A DNA stretch of 64,000 nucleotides from an uncultured Muribaculaceae bacterium (GCA_947178505.1 CAMWYR010000006.1:1-64000); one strand, 5' to 3'. Shown: positions 26,277 to 36,456, counted from the stretch's first letter. Translations and numbers: made by a program. Notes: generated from the letters alone by a model not told the origin.

Positions 26277-26741
26277 ATGGCAACTTACTTAACGAAAGAA
26301 GGCTACGACCGCAAGATGGAAGAGCTGGCAGCCCTCGAGGCACAGCGCCCTCTCGTGAAGCAGGCGATCGCTGAGGCGCGCGATAAAGGCGACCTCTCGG
26401 AAAATGCCGAGTATGACGCTGCCAAAGAGGCGCAGGGCATGCTCGAAATGAAAATCGCCAAGCTTAAGGAGCTCGTGGCTTCAGCCCGAATTATCGATGA
26501 GAGTCAGCTTAACACCGATGAAGTGCAGCTGCTAAACAAGGTCACGATGAAAAACATCGCCAACGGAATGCAGATGTCCTATACGATAGTGACCGAAAGC
26601 GAAGCTAATCTCAAGGAGATGAAGATCTCCAGCACTACGCCTATCGCAAAGGCCCTTATGGGTCACAAGGTGGGTGACGTGGTGAAGGTCCAGGTGCCTG
26701 CGGGCATCCTCGACTTCGAGATCGTGAAAATTGAAATCTGA
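26277..26741 (+). CDS. greA: Transcription elongation factor GreA
   Basis: 154 residues. An N-terminal antiparallel coiled coil carries the acidic tip (DKGDLSENAEYDAAKE) that reaches the RNA polymerase active site and stimulates cleavage of backtracked RNA. The C-terminal FKBP-like domain ends PIAKALMGHKVGDVVKVQVP. Standard length. Own promoter and terminator. Confidence 0.95.
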   Translation: MATYLTKEGYDRKMEELAALEAQRPLVKQAIAEARDKGDLSENAEYDAAKEAQGMLEMKIAKLKELVASARIIDESQLNTDEVQLLNKVTMKNIANGMQMSYTIVTESEANLKEMKISSTTPIAKALMGHKVGDVVKVQVPAGILDFEIVKIEI

Positions 26742-26782
26742 TAGCCGGGGCCTCCGAAGAGACCCGGCAATGATTTATCAAC

Positions 26783-26807
26783 CGGCGCCTCTGTGCGCCG
26801 TTTTTTT
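26783..26807 (+). terminator. greA terminator
   Basis: 6-bp GC stem (26783-26788 with 26795-26800), loop CTCTGT, then T7. Confidence 0.8.
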
Positions 26808-26864
26808 CAGCTGCTGCGCGGATCGGCCGTGCAACTTGCGATAACATAAAATCATTTACCGACC

Positions 26865-27266
26865 ATGACTATTTTCTCACGTATCATTGCAGGGGAAATC
26901 CCCTCTTTCAAGGTTGCGGAAGATGATAAATTCTTCGCGTTCCTCGATATAAATCCGGTCAACTGGGGCCACACTCTCGTGGTGCCCAAGAAAGAGACCG
27001 ACTACATCTTCGATCTCCCCGATGCTGACCTCGCCGACATGATGGTCTTCGCCAAGAAGGTGGCACGCGCTCTCAAAGCCGCTGTGCCTTGCCGTAAGGT
27101 CGGAGTTACCGTTATCGGTCTCGAGGTGCCCCATGCCCATATTCATCTCGTGCCTATGCAGGAAGAGGGGGATATGAATTTTAACTGCAAGCTTTCTGAT
27201 CCCGACCCCGTCAGGATGGCGGAGACGGCTCAGAAAATTTCAGAAGCCTTCAAGGCAGAAGCATAA
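26865..27266 (+). CDS. HIT-family (histidine triad) hydrolase
   Basis: 133 residues. The histidine triad is in VPHAHIHLVPM, and the N-terminus is typical (MTIFSRIIAGEIPSFKVAEDD). HINT/HIT proteins hydrolyse adenosine phosphoramidates or AMP-lysine adducts; the physiological substrate is unknown. Flanked by terminators on both sides, so it is transcribed alone. Confidence 0.92.
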   Translation: MTIFSRIIAGEIPSFKVAEDDKFFAFLDINPVNWGHTLVVPKKETDYIFDLPDADLADMMVFAKKVARALKAAVPCRKVGVTVIGLEVPHAHIHLVPMQEEGDMNFNCKLSDPDPVRMAETAQKISEAFKAEA

Positions 27267-27302
27267 GGCGAGGGGAGTCATAATCTCTGAATACCATGTT
27301 GT

Positions 27303-27347
27303 GCGGACAATCCTGATTGGAAATCAATCAGATTGTCCGCTTTTTTT
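27303..27347 (+). terminator. Terminator of the HIT gene
   Basis: 10-bp perfect outer stem (27303-27312 with 27331-27340) with an inner 5-bp helix, then T7. Confidence 0.85.
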
Positions 27348-27441
27348 ATGGGAGTTTGCTCCGTTTTTTTGTTATAAGTTATAAAGGGGTATGCCGCGCT
27401 CTGCGGGTGCGTCCGTCATGCTCCTCAATTATCTTAAGATT

Positions 27442-28623
27442 ATGGAAAACTTTACATTCTGCACTCCTACCGAGTTCATCTTCGGCCGGGACACTCAGCG
27501 CCACGTCGGGCTTGCGCTCAGCAGCCGCGGCGCCTCAAAAGTAATGATCGTATATGGTTCCGAGCGCGTGCGCGAGTCGGGCCTCCTCAAGGAAATAGAA
27601 GACTCGATCTCGGCCACCGGAATCCCATTCGTGGAATTCGGCGGCATTCAGCCGAATCCAACGGCCGAGTCGGTGAGACGGGGCATTGAGCTGGCGCTCA
27701 AGGAAAATGTCAACTTCATTCTCGCCGTGGGCGGCGGATCGCCTATCGATGCGGCAAAGGGAATTGCCTTAGGGGCTGTCTACCCCGGCGACTTCTGGGA
27801 TTTCTATTGCGGAAAGGAGACACCCCGCTTCGCTCTTCCGGTCGGAGTGGTGCTCACGATTCCTGCCGCCGGGTCGGAAGGCAGCGGCAACTCGGTGATC
27901 ACTAACGAGGAGACACATCAGAAAATATCCGTGCGCTATCCCGGACTGTTGCGGCCCCGCTTCGCAATTATGAATCCGGAGCTCACGATGTCGCTCCCCT
28001 GGAACCAGACGGCCTATGGAATTGTCGATATGATGGCTCACATCTACGAGCGATATTTCTCAAACACATCAGGGACGCAGCTCGTCGACTCCTATTCGGA
28101 GGCAATCCTTCGGGATGTGATGGATCAGGCGCTGTCGCTCCGGATGGATCCCGACAACTATGACGCCCGCGCTGACGTGATGTGGGCCGGAACGCTCGCC
28201 CACAACGGACTCTGCGGCGTGGGAAAGGCCGAAGACTGGTCGTCGCATCGCCTCGAGCACGAGGTGTCAGCCTTCTATGGCGTGGCTCACGGTGCAGGAC
28301 TTGCCGTGATCATTCCGGCCTGGATGCAGTTCTGCGCAAGCCGCAACCCCGACAAGCTCTGGAGATTCGCCATCAATGTCATGTCGGTCAATCCTGCCGG
28401 CAAAGACACTGATGAGATCATTCAGGAGGGCATCATCACCCTAAAGGAATTCTATCACGACCTCGGCCTGACCACCAACCTGCGCACGCTTATCGGGGGC
28501 GAACCCGATATCGAGAAGATGGTGCGCTCTCTCGAACGGAATATGGGCAAGACGCTCGGCGCGTACGTGCCGCTCTCGATGGACGACTGTGCCGAAATCT
28601 ACCGTATGGCCTGCGAGGGATAA
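27442..28623 (+). CDS. Iron-containing alcohol dehydrogenase (YqhD/BDH-like)
   Basis: 393 residues from ATG 27442; the family begins MENFTFCTPTEFIFG, so the in-frame ATG 27391 is unlikely. The NAD(P) loop is GGGSPIDAAKGIALGA. Metal ligands are expected in DMMAHIYERYF, SSHRLEHEVSAF and VAHGAGLAV. The group favours NADPH and reduces butyraldehyde-type aldehydes. The acyl-CoA synthetase gene follows by 36 bp, but a functional link is only positional. Confidence 0.9.
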   Translation: MENFTFCTPTEFIFGRDTQRHVGLALSSRGASKVMIVYGSERVRESGLLKEIEDSISATGIPFVEFGGIQPNPTAESVRRGIELALKENVNFILAVGGGSPIDAAKGIALGAVYPGDFWDFYCGKETPRFALPVGVVLTIPAAGSEGSGNSVITNEETHQKISVRYPGLLRPRFAIMNPELTMSLPWNQTAYGIVDMMAHIYERYFSNTSGTQLVDSYSEAILRDVMDQALSLRMDPDNYDARADVMWAGTLAHNGLCGVGKAEDWSSHRLEHEVSAFYGVAHGAGLAVIIPAWMQFCASRNPDKLWRFAINVMSVNPAGKDTDEIIQEGIITLKEFYHDLGLTTNLRTLIGGEPDIEKMVRSLERNMGKTLGAYVPLSMDDCAEIYRMACEG

Positions 28624-28659
28624 GGCCGCTGATATCCACTGTTAAACAAAGCCATATCT

Positions 28660-30345
28660 ATGAAAAAGCACGATAACGGGAGCCATGACTCCCTGAAGAA
28701 CTTTGTAAAGATTTATGAGGAGAGTTTTGCGGAAAACTGGGATCTTCCGGCACTTACCGACTATGTGAGCGGACGCACGCTGACTTATGCCGACGTGGCA
28801 ACATCGGTGGCGAAGCTGCATCTGCTGTTCGTCACCGCCGGAATCCGTCGAGGCACTAAGATCGCTCTCTGCGGTAAGGATTCCATCAACTGGGTGCTCG
28901 TCTACATGGCGGCCGTCACGTATGGCGCGGTGATCGTGCCTATTCTTGCTGAGTTTAATCCCGTGGATGTCGCCCATATCGTCAACCACTCCGAGGCCGA
29001 ACTCTTTTTCGTGAGCCAGAGCATCTGGGAGCATATCGACCCGGAGGCACTGCTCAATATAAAGGGAATAGTTAATATTGATAATATGGAGGCGGAATAT
29101 GAGCAGCCCGGCTCGGAATTCCTGCGTAACCGCCGTCTGCTGTCACGCCGCTTCAAGCGTGCATTTCCCGACGGCTATGGTCCGGAGAACGTGAGCTATA
29201 TGCCGCGTGATAACGACGATGTGGTGGAAATCAACTACACGTCGGGCACAACAGGTTTTTCCAAGGGCGTTATGCTTACTGGCCGTAATCTGGCCGGTAA
29301 CGTCTGCTTCGGAATGGACACGATGCTCCATTTCCGCAGTTCGCGGGCGCTGGCATTCCTGCCGCTGGCGCACGCCTACGGATGTGCGTTCGATATGCTC
29401 ACGCCCCTCGCAGTGGGTAGCCATATCACGCTGCTCGGCAAGACCCCCTCGCCGCGTATCCTAATAAAGGCGCTTGCCGATGTGCGCCCGCATCTGGTCA
29501 TCACCGTGCCCCTGATTCTTGAGAAAATATATAAGAATCAGATTCTGCCGATGATATCGAAGGGAACTATGCGCTGGACTCTGGCCGTGCCGTTCCTCGA
29601 TTCGCTGATATATTCAAAAATCAGGAAACGCCTGATTGATGTGTTCGGCGGCGACTTCGAGGAGGTTATTGTAGGGGGCGCTCCGCTCAACCATGAGGTG
29701 GAGGAATTCTTGCATAAGATAAAGTTCCCCTTCACGGTGGGCTACGGCATGACGGAGTGCGGCCCGCTTATCAGCTACACTCCCTGGCAGGAATTCATCC
29801 CCGGCAGTTCGGGCCGAACGCTCCCCGGCATGGAATCGAAGATTCTTTCTCCCGATCCGGAGAATATCCCCGGTGAGATCTGCGTGCGCGGCACGAACGT
29901 GATGAAGGGCTATTATAAGAATCCCGAGGCCACGGAGGCGGTGCTTGATAAGGATGGCTGGCTCCATACCGGAGATATGGGCACGCGTACTTCCGACGGC
30001 ACGCTTTTCCTTCGCGGCCGATCAAAGACGATGATTCTCTCGGCGTCGGGACAGAACATCTATCCCGAGGAGATTGAGGCCAAACTGAACAACATGCCCT
30101 TCGTGGCGGAGAGCCTCGTGGTGGAGCGCGACGGCAAGCTCGCCGCCCTCGTCTATCCCGATTTTGATGCGCTCGATAAACTTGGAGTCGCTTCCAAGGA
30201 CCTTGATTCGACTATGGAGAATATACGCGTCGAACTCAATAAGATCGTGGCGCCTTACGAGCGGATTGCGAAGATCATCGTGACTCCTTCAGAATTTGAG
30301 AAGACTCCGAAGCGTTCGATCAAGCGTTTCCTCTACACTCATTGA
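28660..30345 (+). CDS. AMP-binding acyl-CoA synthetase (long-chain fatty acid-CoA ligase-like)
   Basis: 561 residues, soluble. ANL-superfamily motifs are all present: P-loop YTSGTTGFSKGV, VGYGMTECGP, DGWLHTGDMG, RGRSKTMILSASGQNIYPEE and the catalytic Lys in TPKRSIKRFLY. It adenylates a carboxylate and transfers it to CoA. Resembles the AMP-dependent synthetases annotated as long-chain ligases in Bacteroides; chain length is not predictable. Probably co-transcribed with the Fe-alcohol dehydrogenase. Confidence 0.9.
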   Translation: MKKHDNGSHDSLKNFVKIYEESFAENWDLPALTDYVSGRTLTYADVATSVAKLHLLFVTAGIRRGTKIALCGKDSINWVLVYMAAVTYGAVIVPILAEFNPVDVAHIVNHSEAELFFVSQSIWEHIDPEALLNIKGIVNIDNMEAEYEQPGSEFLRNRRLLSRRFKRAFPDGYGPENVSYMPRDNDDVVEINYTSGTTGFSKGVMLTGRNLAGNVCFGMDTMLHFRSSRALAFLPLAHAYGCAFDMLTPLAVGSHITLLGKTPSPRILIKALADVRPHLVITVPLILEKIYKNQILPMISKGTMRWTLAVPFLDSLIYSKIRKRLIDVFGGDFEEVIVGGAPLNHEVEEFLHKIKFPFTVGYGMTECGPLISYTPWQEFIPGSSGRTLPGMESKILSPDPENIPGEICVRGTNVMKGYYKNPEATEAVLDKDGWLHTGDMGTRTSDGTLFLRGRSKTMILSASGQNIYPEEIEAKLNNMPFVAESLVVERDGKLAALVYPDFDALDKLGVASKDLDSTMENIRVELNKIVAPYERIAKIIVTPSEFEKTPKRSIKRFLYTH

Positions 30346-30369
30346 GGCCGCACGGGTGTAATGTAAAAC

Positions 30370-30410
30370 ATGCGGGGCCGGAACGATCTGTGTGCGTTCC
30401 GGCCCCGCAT
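30370..30410. terminator. Bidirectional terminator (acyl-CoA synthetase / dipeptidase)
   Basis: 16-bp GC-rich perfect stem (30370-30385 with 30395-30410), 9-nt loop, between convergent genes. No long T run. Confidence 0.7.
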
Positions 30411-30439
30411 TATGTGTAGAGGGAGCAGATGGCGATTCC

Positions 30440-32086
30440 TTACTTGATAAGGAAGTGGTCGCCTGTTGATTTTACAATATTTTCGTAGTAGGTCTTGTCG
30501 TAGCCGGGGAATTCGGGATAGGCCGGGATTCCTTCCGGAGTGCGCAGGAAGTTACCCTGCTCATCGGTCTTCTTACGGTTGCCGTCCATGAACTTCACGA
30601 AAAGGTAGCCGGCAAGGTCGCGGTATGCGTCGGTGGCATTCTTAGCCACGGCGGCTGCCTCAGCGTTCACGGCTGCAGTGTAAGCCTCTTTCTGATTGTT
30701 ATTCACGAGTTCGGTAAGGATCTGCTCCGTAGCCGGGCGCGACTCCCGGAAGGCCTTCTCGAGAGATCCCTGCACCTTGCGGATGTCGGGAATCATCTGA
30801 TCGTAGCGGTTATATGCTTGATTGGCCACGATATTGTTTACCCAGAAGTTGGCGTCGAGCGAGAGGGTATTGATGTCGCCGGGCCCGAGTTCGGCGGGCA
30901 CTTCGGTCACTCCGCAGTAGATAGGCATGTAGACTGAGGTATTCGTGTCGTCGGTACCGAACCAGAGGACGCCGCCCACGGGGTCGGGGAGCCAGTCGCG
31001 GCTCTGGCTCACGTAGCTCCAGCCGGTCTGCTGAGTGGCGATTGCGCGTTCCATGCAGTATTTCTTGCCGTCGACCTCATACTCCATCGGACGCCAGCGG
31101 TAAGGCACATGGTAGGGGCCGGCGCCGACGTCAGACGTCATCTCAAAGGGCGTCCCCTCGAAATGATCGCGCATCGCATCCTGAAGTTCGGCCAGCGACA
31201 CCTTGCGGTCGGGCACGATATAGAGCGGCATGGGCTCGTCGCTCTTTCCGGCGCACCAGTCGTAATACTTATCGGCCTCCTTATTGAAGCGGCGGAAGTA
31301 GCTCCACACGCGGGCATCGCAGCCGCGGCGTGTTGCGGCATCATGCTCGGCGTAAGCATCGGCAAAGGAGAAATCCTCATCCTTGCCCTGATAGTAGCCG
31401 CGCTTGCGCGCGAATGAAATTACATCCTTGGAATGGCGCACGTTCTCCTTGTCTTTCCAGTCGACCTTGCGGATGCGAGGCTCGTTGGCATGGCCTGTGA
31501 TGGCATTGTCGGGGATGCGCACCGCAACCCACACGGCCCCCTTCTCGGCCCCCTTGCCGATCATTTCCATCACCCACACTTCGTTCTTATCGGCGATGGT
31601 GAACGACTCGCCTTCAGAGGCATAGCCATGCTTCTCCACGAGATCGGCCATGATGTCGATGGCCTCGCGTGCATTCCTGGCGCGCTCAAGCGTGATGTAA
31701 ATCAGCGAACCGTAATCAATCTTGGCCTGGCCGGTGGTATCGGCAAGTTCCTCTCGGCCTCCCCATGTCGACTCGCCGATCACGAGCTGATGCTCGTTCA
31801 TATTGCCGATCACATTATATGTTTCCGGCGCCTCCGGAATTTCTCCCAGATATTTGTTGGTGTCCCATTCATAAACCTTGCGGGTCGCACCCTTCGGATG
31901 CTTGCCCGCCGGGCTATGGTGAAGCGAGCCGTAAAGATTATGAGAATCGGCGGAGTAGGTCATCATCACCGAGCCGTCGGCAGTCGCACCCTTGGCCGCT
32001 ATCAGGTTGGTGCACGCATCAGCATTATGGTTGCCAAATGAGATGGCCAGTCCAAGTGTGGCCAATATAGTTGCGTATTGTTTCAT
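30440..32086 (-). CDS. C69-family dipeptidase (exported)
   Basis: 548 residues from ATG 32086; a longer in-frame reading from 32188 would put 34 residues before an otherwise perfect signal peptide (MKQYATILATLGLAISFG...). Mature N-terminus expected just before Cys in NADACTNLIAAKGATADGS, where the Cys is the N-terminal nucleophile of C69 (PepD-type) peptidases. Further family motifs: GESTWGGREEL and EVWVMEMIGKG. It cleaves dipeptides in the periplasm or outside. Promoter TATATTTG at 32172-32165. Confidence 0.92.
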   Translation of the reverse strand: MKQYATILATLGLAISFGNHNADACTNLIAAKGATADGSVMMTYSADSHNLYGSLHHSPAGKHPKGATRKVYEWDTNKYLGEIPEAPETYNVIGNMNEHQLVIGESTWGGREELADTTGQAKIDYGSLIYITLERARNAREAIDIMADLVEKHGYASEGESFTIADKNEVWVMEMIGKGAEKGAVWVAVRIPDNAITGHANEPRIRKVDWKDKENVRHSKDVISFARKRGYYQGKDEDFSFADAYAEHDAATRRGCDARVWSYFRRFNKEADKYYDWCAGKSDEPMPLYIVPDRKVSLAELQDAMRDHFEGTPFEMTSDVGAGPYHVPYRWRPMEYEVDGKKYCMERAIATQQTGWSYVSQSRDWLPDPVGGVLWFGTDDTNTSVYMPIYCGVTEVPAELGPGDINTLSLDANFWVNNIVANQAYNRYDQMIPDIRKVQGSLEKAFRESRPATEQILTELVNNNQKEAYTAAVNAEAAAVAKNATDAYRDLAGYLFVKFMDGNRKKTDEQGNFLRTPEGIPAYPEFPGYDKTYYENIVKSTGDHFLIK

Positions 32087-32164
32087 TCTGACGTAAAGGT
32101 TGGTTAAAATCCAAAGAAAAAATATTGTCACGCCGGGAAGCCGGTTCTGACCGCTTCCCGACTG

Positions 32165-32172
32165 CAAATATA
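32165..32172 (-). promoter_or_regulatory. Promoter -7 element (TATATTTG) of the C69 dipeptidase gene
   Basis: Exact TAnnTTTG on the minus strand, ~72-nt leader. Its position inside the longer reading frame supports the start at 32086. Confidence 0.6.
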
Positions 32173-32338
32173 ACCCAAATTTTCCCAATTCCCAAAAATC
32201 ATATCCGAATTACCCCTGAAATACAACGTTACGAATCCGTGGCTCCCTAATCTTTATAAGGCTTTTTAACCTACGGCAAAAGAACTTTAATAACTCCAAT
32301 AGGGTTATAATTCAAGAAGGGCAATAATTGCTCCCTCT

Positions 32339-34348
32339 ATGGAGATTACCCGTAGAATTACTATGAAACCCAAGATTATGGAAATTACAGATATTAACGA
32401 CAATTTAGAGCAGACTCAGACTGCAGGCGCAGCTGCTGGAAATAATGAAAACCGTGATGTGCTCACTGCGGATCCGTATGCCGCTTTTGAGGCATCTCAC
32501 GCAATCCCCGAGGTTGCGGAGGATGCTCCCATTGTGACAGAAATTACCCCCGAGCTCTCGAATTTCGAGGATCTCGGAGTGGCGCCCAATCTTCTGAAGG
32601 CGATCAAGGAAATCGGGTTCGAACACCCGATGCCCATTCAGGAGATGGTGATTCCCCACCTGCTCAATAAGGAGGGCGACGTAGTGGGCCTCGCACAGAC
32701 CGGTACAGGTAAGACTGCTGCGTTCGGTCTCCCGGTGCTCCAGCGTATCGACGTCACGCTCAATGCCCCCCAGGCTCTCATCATCGCCCCGACGCGCGAA
32801 CTCTGTCTGCAGATAGCCGGCGACCTGGCAGACTTCTCCAAGTATATCGACGGCCTGAAGGTGCTCCCCGTATATGGCGGTTCGAGCATCGAAAGCCAGA
32901 TACGTGCGCTTAAGAACGGAGTGCAGGTGATTGTCGCAACTCCGGGTCGTCTCATCGACCTTATCAAGCGCGGAGTCGTGAAACTCGAGCACGTGCACAC
33001 CGTCATCCTCGACGAGGCCGACGAGATGCTCAATATGGGCTTCCTCGATGATATCAACCAGATTCTGTCGCATGTGCCCGACGACAGGAAGATGCTTATG
33101 TTCTCGGCTACCATGCCGAAGGAAATCGCCGGAATCGCCAAGCGCTTCATGCACGACCCGGTGGAATTTGTGGCCGGCAACCGCAATGAAGGTACGAAAA
33201 ACGTGAAGCACATCTATTATATGGTAAAGGCCCACGATAAGTATCTTGCACTGAAGCGCGTGGTCGATAATTCTCCCAATATCTACGGAATAGTGTTCTG
33301 CCGCACCAAGAAGGAGACGCAGGAAGTGGCCGACAAACTTGTGGCCGACGGATATAACGCCGATTGTCTTCACGGTGACCTATCGCAGGCGCAGCGCGAC
33401 CTGGCGATGAAGAAATTCCATGACCATGTGACGCAGCTTCTCGTCGCTACCGACGTCGCTGCCCGTGGACTTGACGTAAATGACCTTACCCACGTCATCA
33501 ACTTCGGCCTGCCGGATGATGTCGCCGTCTATACTCACCGTTCAGGCCGTACGGGACGCGCCAACAAGACGGGTGTCTCCATCGCCATTATCCACGGTAA
33601 GGAAAAAGGAAAGATCCGTCAGATAGAGAAAATCATAGGCCGCGACTTTGAATACTGCAAGGTGCCTACTCCGGAACACATTATCGAAAAGCAGCTTTAT
33701 AATCTGGCCGACCGTCTTGAGCGCGTGCAGGTCAACGAGGAGGAGATTGGTAAATATATAAGCGGTGTGCGCAAGAAACTCGAATGGCTCTCTGAGGAAG
33801 ACCTCCTCAAACGCGTGCTTTCGCTGGAATTCAACCGTCTGCTTGCATACTACCAGAATATGCCTGATATCGACCTCAATGCCGAGACCGGCAAGGGGCG
33901 CGACCGCCGCGACCGCGACGGGGAGGGAGGCAAGCGATCACGTGGCGGTGAGAAGGGCCTCGAACGTCTGAAGCTTAATATCGGCAAGGGAGCCGGATTC
34001 TATCCCGGCAACCTGATGGATCTGCTCAACCGCAACGTGCCCGGCCGTAAGCCGGAGGTAGGACGTATTGATCTCACTCCCGACACGACCTACTTCGATG
34101 TGCGCAAGGAAGACGTGAAGCGCGTGCTTGATGCCCTGCGCCATGCAGACTTCTTCGGCGATAAGATCCGCGCCGAGAAGGCCGAGCCCAGGGAGGGTGG
34201 TCATGAGAAGGAGAGAAAGGATAAGAAGGCCTTCGCTGACTACGACCGTGCCATGGGAAAGAAGCCCGCAAAAGGCAAGAAGGAAAAGAAATCTACCGGC
34301 GGAAAGAAAAAGGCCAACGGAAATTTCGATAAGTTTATTAAAAAATAA
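32339..34348 (+). CDS. DEAD-box RNA helicase with DbpA-type C-terminal domain
   Basis: 669 residues. A ~75-residue variable N-terminus precedes the two RecA domains: Q-motif (GFEHPMPIQ), AQTGTGKT, PTRELC, DEAD (LDEADEML), SAT, and HRSGRTGRANKTG. A C-terminal DbpA/CsdA RNA-binding domain (about 535-615, GAGFYPGNLMDLLN) and a Lys-rich tail follow. It probably remodels rRNA during ribosome assembly or in the cold. ATG 32363 is an alternative start. No clear promoter was found in the ~150-bp upstream region. Confidence 0.92.
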   Translation: MEITRRITMKPKIMEITDINDNLEQTQTAGAAAGNNENRDVLTADPYAAFEASHAIPEVAEDAPIVTEITPELSNFEDLGVAPNLLKAIKEIGFEHPMPIQEMVIPHLLNKEGDVVGLAQTGTGKTAAFGLPVLQRIDVTLNAPQALIIAPTRELCLQIAGDLADFSKYIDGLKVLPVYGGSSIESQIRALKNGVQVIVATPGRLIDLIKRGVVKLEHVHTVILDEADEMLNMGFLDDINQILSHVPDDRKMLMFSATMPKEIAGIAKRFMHDPVEFVAGNRNEGTKNVKHIYYMVKAHDKYLALKRVVDNSPNIYGIVFCRTKKETQEVADKLVADGYNADCLHGDLSQAQRDLAMKKFHDHVTQLLVATDVAARGLDVNDLTHVINFGLPDDVAVYTHRSGRTGRANKTGVSIAIIHGKEKGKIRQIEKIIGRDFEYCKVPTPEHIIEKQLYNLADRLERVQVNEEEIGKYISGVRKKLEWLSEEDLLKRVLSLEFNRLLAYYQNMPDIDLNAETGKGRDRRDRDGEGGKRSRGGEKGLERLKLNIGKGAGFYPGNLMDLLNRNVPGRKPEVGRIDLTPDTTYFDVRKEDVKRVLDALRHADFFGDKIRAEKAEPREGGHEKERKDKKAFADYDRAMGKKPAKGKKEKKSTGGKKKANGNFDKFIKK

Positions 34349-34413
34349 ATACGGCTCCGCCCGGTTGCCTCTTGCGGGAAGTAGTCGGACAGCCCGGATG
34401 CATAATTTCAGAT

Positions 34414-35115
34414 ATGAAAAGACTCAGGACTCTCTTTGCGAGTCTGGCGATACTGTCGGGATCTCTTGCGGCTCCGCTCGGAGCCGCGGAGCATCTCGAC
34501 TCTGCCGCTAATATAACAGCCTCACAAGCTCTGGTAAAGATACCGGCCGCCACGCTCGATATGCTATCCACATCCATGCGCCTCGATATGCTCGAATATC
34601 TTAAGCACGACAGCATCTATGAGGTGCCTAACGTGCTTGAGGGATTGTCGAGGTTTAATCCTCCGGTGACCGATGATTACTTGCAGATTCAGGTCACGCC
34701 CGTGAGCCGCTTCTCAATCCGCATCCTTCCCGGGAAGAAAGAGCCGGTGGTTGCGACGGCCTATACCGTCGGTGACTCTCTCGAAGCTCCCGACACACAA
34801 CTTCAGTTCTTTACCACCGACATGCAGGAGATAAAGCTCGACAAGGTGTTCAGGTTGCTTTCGACTTCCGATTTCCTTGACCTCCACGGGCTCAGCCGCC
34901 GCGAACGAAATGAGATTATCGAACTGGTGCCCTTTCCGATGGTGGAATATTCTTTCAGCCCCGACGGAACCGACCTCACGGCGCAGCTTACTTCAGGCGA
35001 ATTTCTCGGCCGCGAGGTCAACGAACGCCTCCGCCCCTATCTGCGCCGGGTGCGCACGCTTCGCTGGGACGGTCATCAATACAAACTTGTAAAACTGGAA
35101 GATAAGAAAGAATGA
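34414..35115 (+). CDS. DUF3256 family exported protein
   Basis: 233 residues from ATG 34414, chosen because it opens a signal peptide (KRLRTLFASLAILSG...GAA). The body fits DUF3256: FNPPVTDDYLQIQVTPVSRFSI and FTTDMQEIKLDKVF in pieces. Small periplasmic or surface protein known only from Bacteroidales; function unknown. It follows the helicase by 65 bp and may share its transcript. Convergent with the Gate-domain transporter. Confidence 0.8.
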   Translation: MKRLRTLFASLAILSGSLAAPLGAAEHLDSAANITASQALVKIPAATLDMLSTSMRLDMLEYLKHDSIYEVPNVLEGLSRFNPPVTDDYLQIQVTPVSRFSIRILPGKKEPVVATAYTVGDSLEAPDTQLQFFTTDMQEIKLDKVFRLLSTSDFLDLHGLSRRERNEIIELVPFPMVEYSFSPDGTDLTAQLTSGEFLGREVNERLRPYLRRVRTLRWDGHQYKLVKLEDKKE

Positions 35116-35136
35116 CGGCCTTCAGCCAGCTTCTTG

Positions 35137-36309
35137 TCAGTGGATATAGGCTATCAGCTCAAAAGTGAGATGGGCCACGACTGCAGCAACGAGGCCGCCG
35201 ATAGTGTGGGCGCCGATAGCCTTGTGAGTCAGCTGGCGATAGCCAAGTGAGTCAAGCATGGCCGTGTGGGTGCTCAGGTAGCCGCTCCAGCACATGCCTA
35301 TAGCGGTGAACACTGCGATCGCGTTGCCATCTATCCAGCCCTGAGAGATGAAATTGGGCACGAGTCCAAGGGCAGCCCCCACCGCACCGAGTGCCGTGAT
35401 CGGGAAGGCTACCAGGTGAGGATCCTTGAATCCGAACAGCCACTCGAATACAAAATTAATCTTCCCGGCCAGAGAGGGGAGAAGGGCTACCCCCTCATAG
35501 GCATTTCCGGTGTATTGGCCCGTTTCAACTTGCGGCCCGAATGTCAGTATCATTACGAGAGTAGAGATAATCAGCACGCCGGGGATAATGGCGAGTCCGA
35601 CATCGACGCCCGTGCGTCCGCCATCGAGCATCGAATTGAGCATACGCATGAATGCCGATGGCTTCTTTTTCTGATCATCGTCAGAAGCCGTTTCTTCCGA
35701 GTCGGCGCGAACGGCTTCCTCGGTGGCGAAATGGGGATACTGACGCAACACGAAATACTGCATTATCCGGGTCGAGACTATACACCCGCAGAATGCACCG
35801 AAGAATCCCACGAGCGGTTCCCAGTAAAAGCCCTGGCCGATCATAAACACAAGCACAAGAAGGCCCATGCCGAAAGCCGTGCCGAAATTTGTGAGTGATA
35901 TATACTGGAACTTCTTGAAATATGAGCTGAACTTCTTATCGGCTGCCAGGGAGATAATGGCCGGATTGTCGCTCAGGAAGGTCATGACCGCACCAAGCGA
36001 GGCCACTCCCGGAAGATTGAAAAGCGGACGCATAAGCGGGCGCAGCAGCCGCTCAATGAGCGTGACGACTCCGAATTCGACGAAGAGCTTTCCGAGTGCG
36101 CCGGTGAGCACGCAGATCGCCATCAGATAGAACACCGTGTTGAGCAGTAGATCGTGGGCCGTATGCATCAGTGTGTTGAGCATATTGGCTGCCCCCATCT
36201 TCTGTCCGATGTAATAGAATAACCCGCACACGACAGCAAGGCATATCGCACCCGATAGGGCCGAAGACCGGGGGCGTGTTCTATCGGCTCCTTTTGTAAT
36301 TTCAGACAT
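35137..36309 (-). CDS. Nucleoside-recognition (Gate) domain membrane protein, CD0519/CD1768-like
   Basis: 390 residues, about 9-10 membrane segments in two Gate-type halves (MTFLSDNPAIISLAADKKF in the first, LGLVPNFISQGWIDGNAI in the second) separated by a hydrophilic Asp/Glu/Lys loop (about 200-225). Related to concentrative nucleoside-transporter and spore-maturation proteins; the substrate is unknown. Promoter TAATTTTG at 36384-36377. Confidence 0.8.
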   Translation of the reverse strand: MSEITKGADRTRPRSSALSGAICLAVVCGLFYYIGQKMGAANMLNTLMHTAHDLLLNTVFYLMAICVLTGALGKLFVEFGVVTLIERLLRPLMRPLFNLPGVASLGAVMTFLSDNPAIISLAADKKFSSYFKKFQYISLTNFGTAFGMGLLVLVFMIGQGFYWEPLVGFFGAFCGCIVSTRIMQYFVLRQYPHFATEEAVRADSEETASDDDQKKKPSAFMRMLNSMLDGGRTGVDVGLAIIPGVLIISTLVMILTFGPQVETGQYTGNAYEGVALLPSLAGKINFVFEWLFGFKDPHLVAFPITALGAVGAALGLVPNFISQGWIDGNAIAVFTAIGMCWSGYLSTHTAMLDSLGYRQLTHKAIGAHTIGGLVAAVVAHLTFELIAYIH

Positions 36310-36376
36310 AAACGCAGATGTGTATCAGATTCAAGGCTTGCGACGCCCCTTTCTGTGTGGAGAGCGCCGTTCAATG

Positions 36377-36384
36377 CAAAATTA
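36377..36384 (-). promoter_or_regulatory. Promoter -7 element (TAATTTTG) of the Gate-domain gene
   Basis: Exact TAnnTTTG on the minus strand with a ~61-nt leader. Confidence 0.55.
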
Positions 36385-36456
36385 ATCTTTTATCGCGTTC
36401 TTACAAACATTTCTCATTTTTATTTTTTAATCTGCTCATTTAAGAATTTTTTTTTG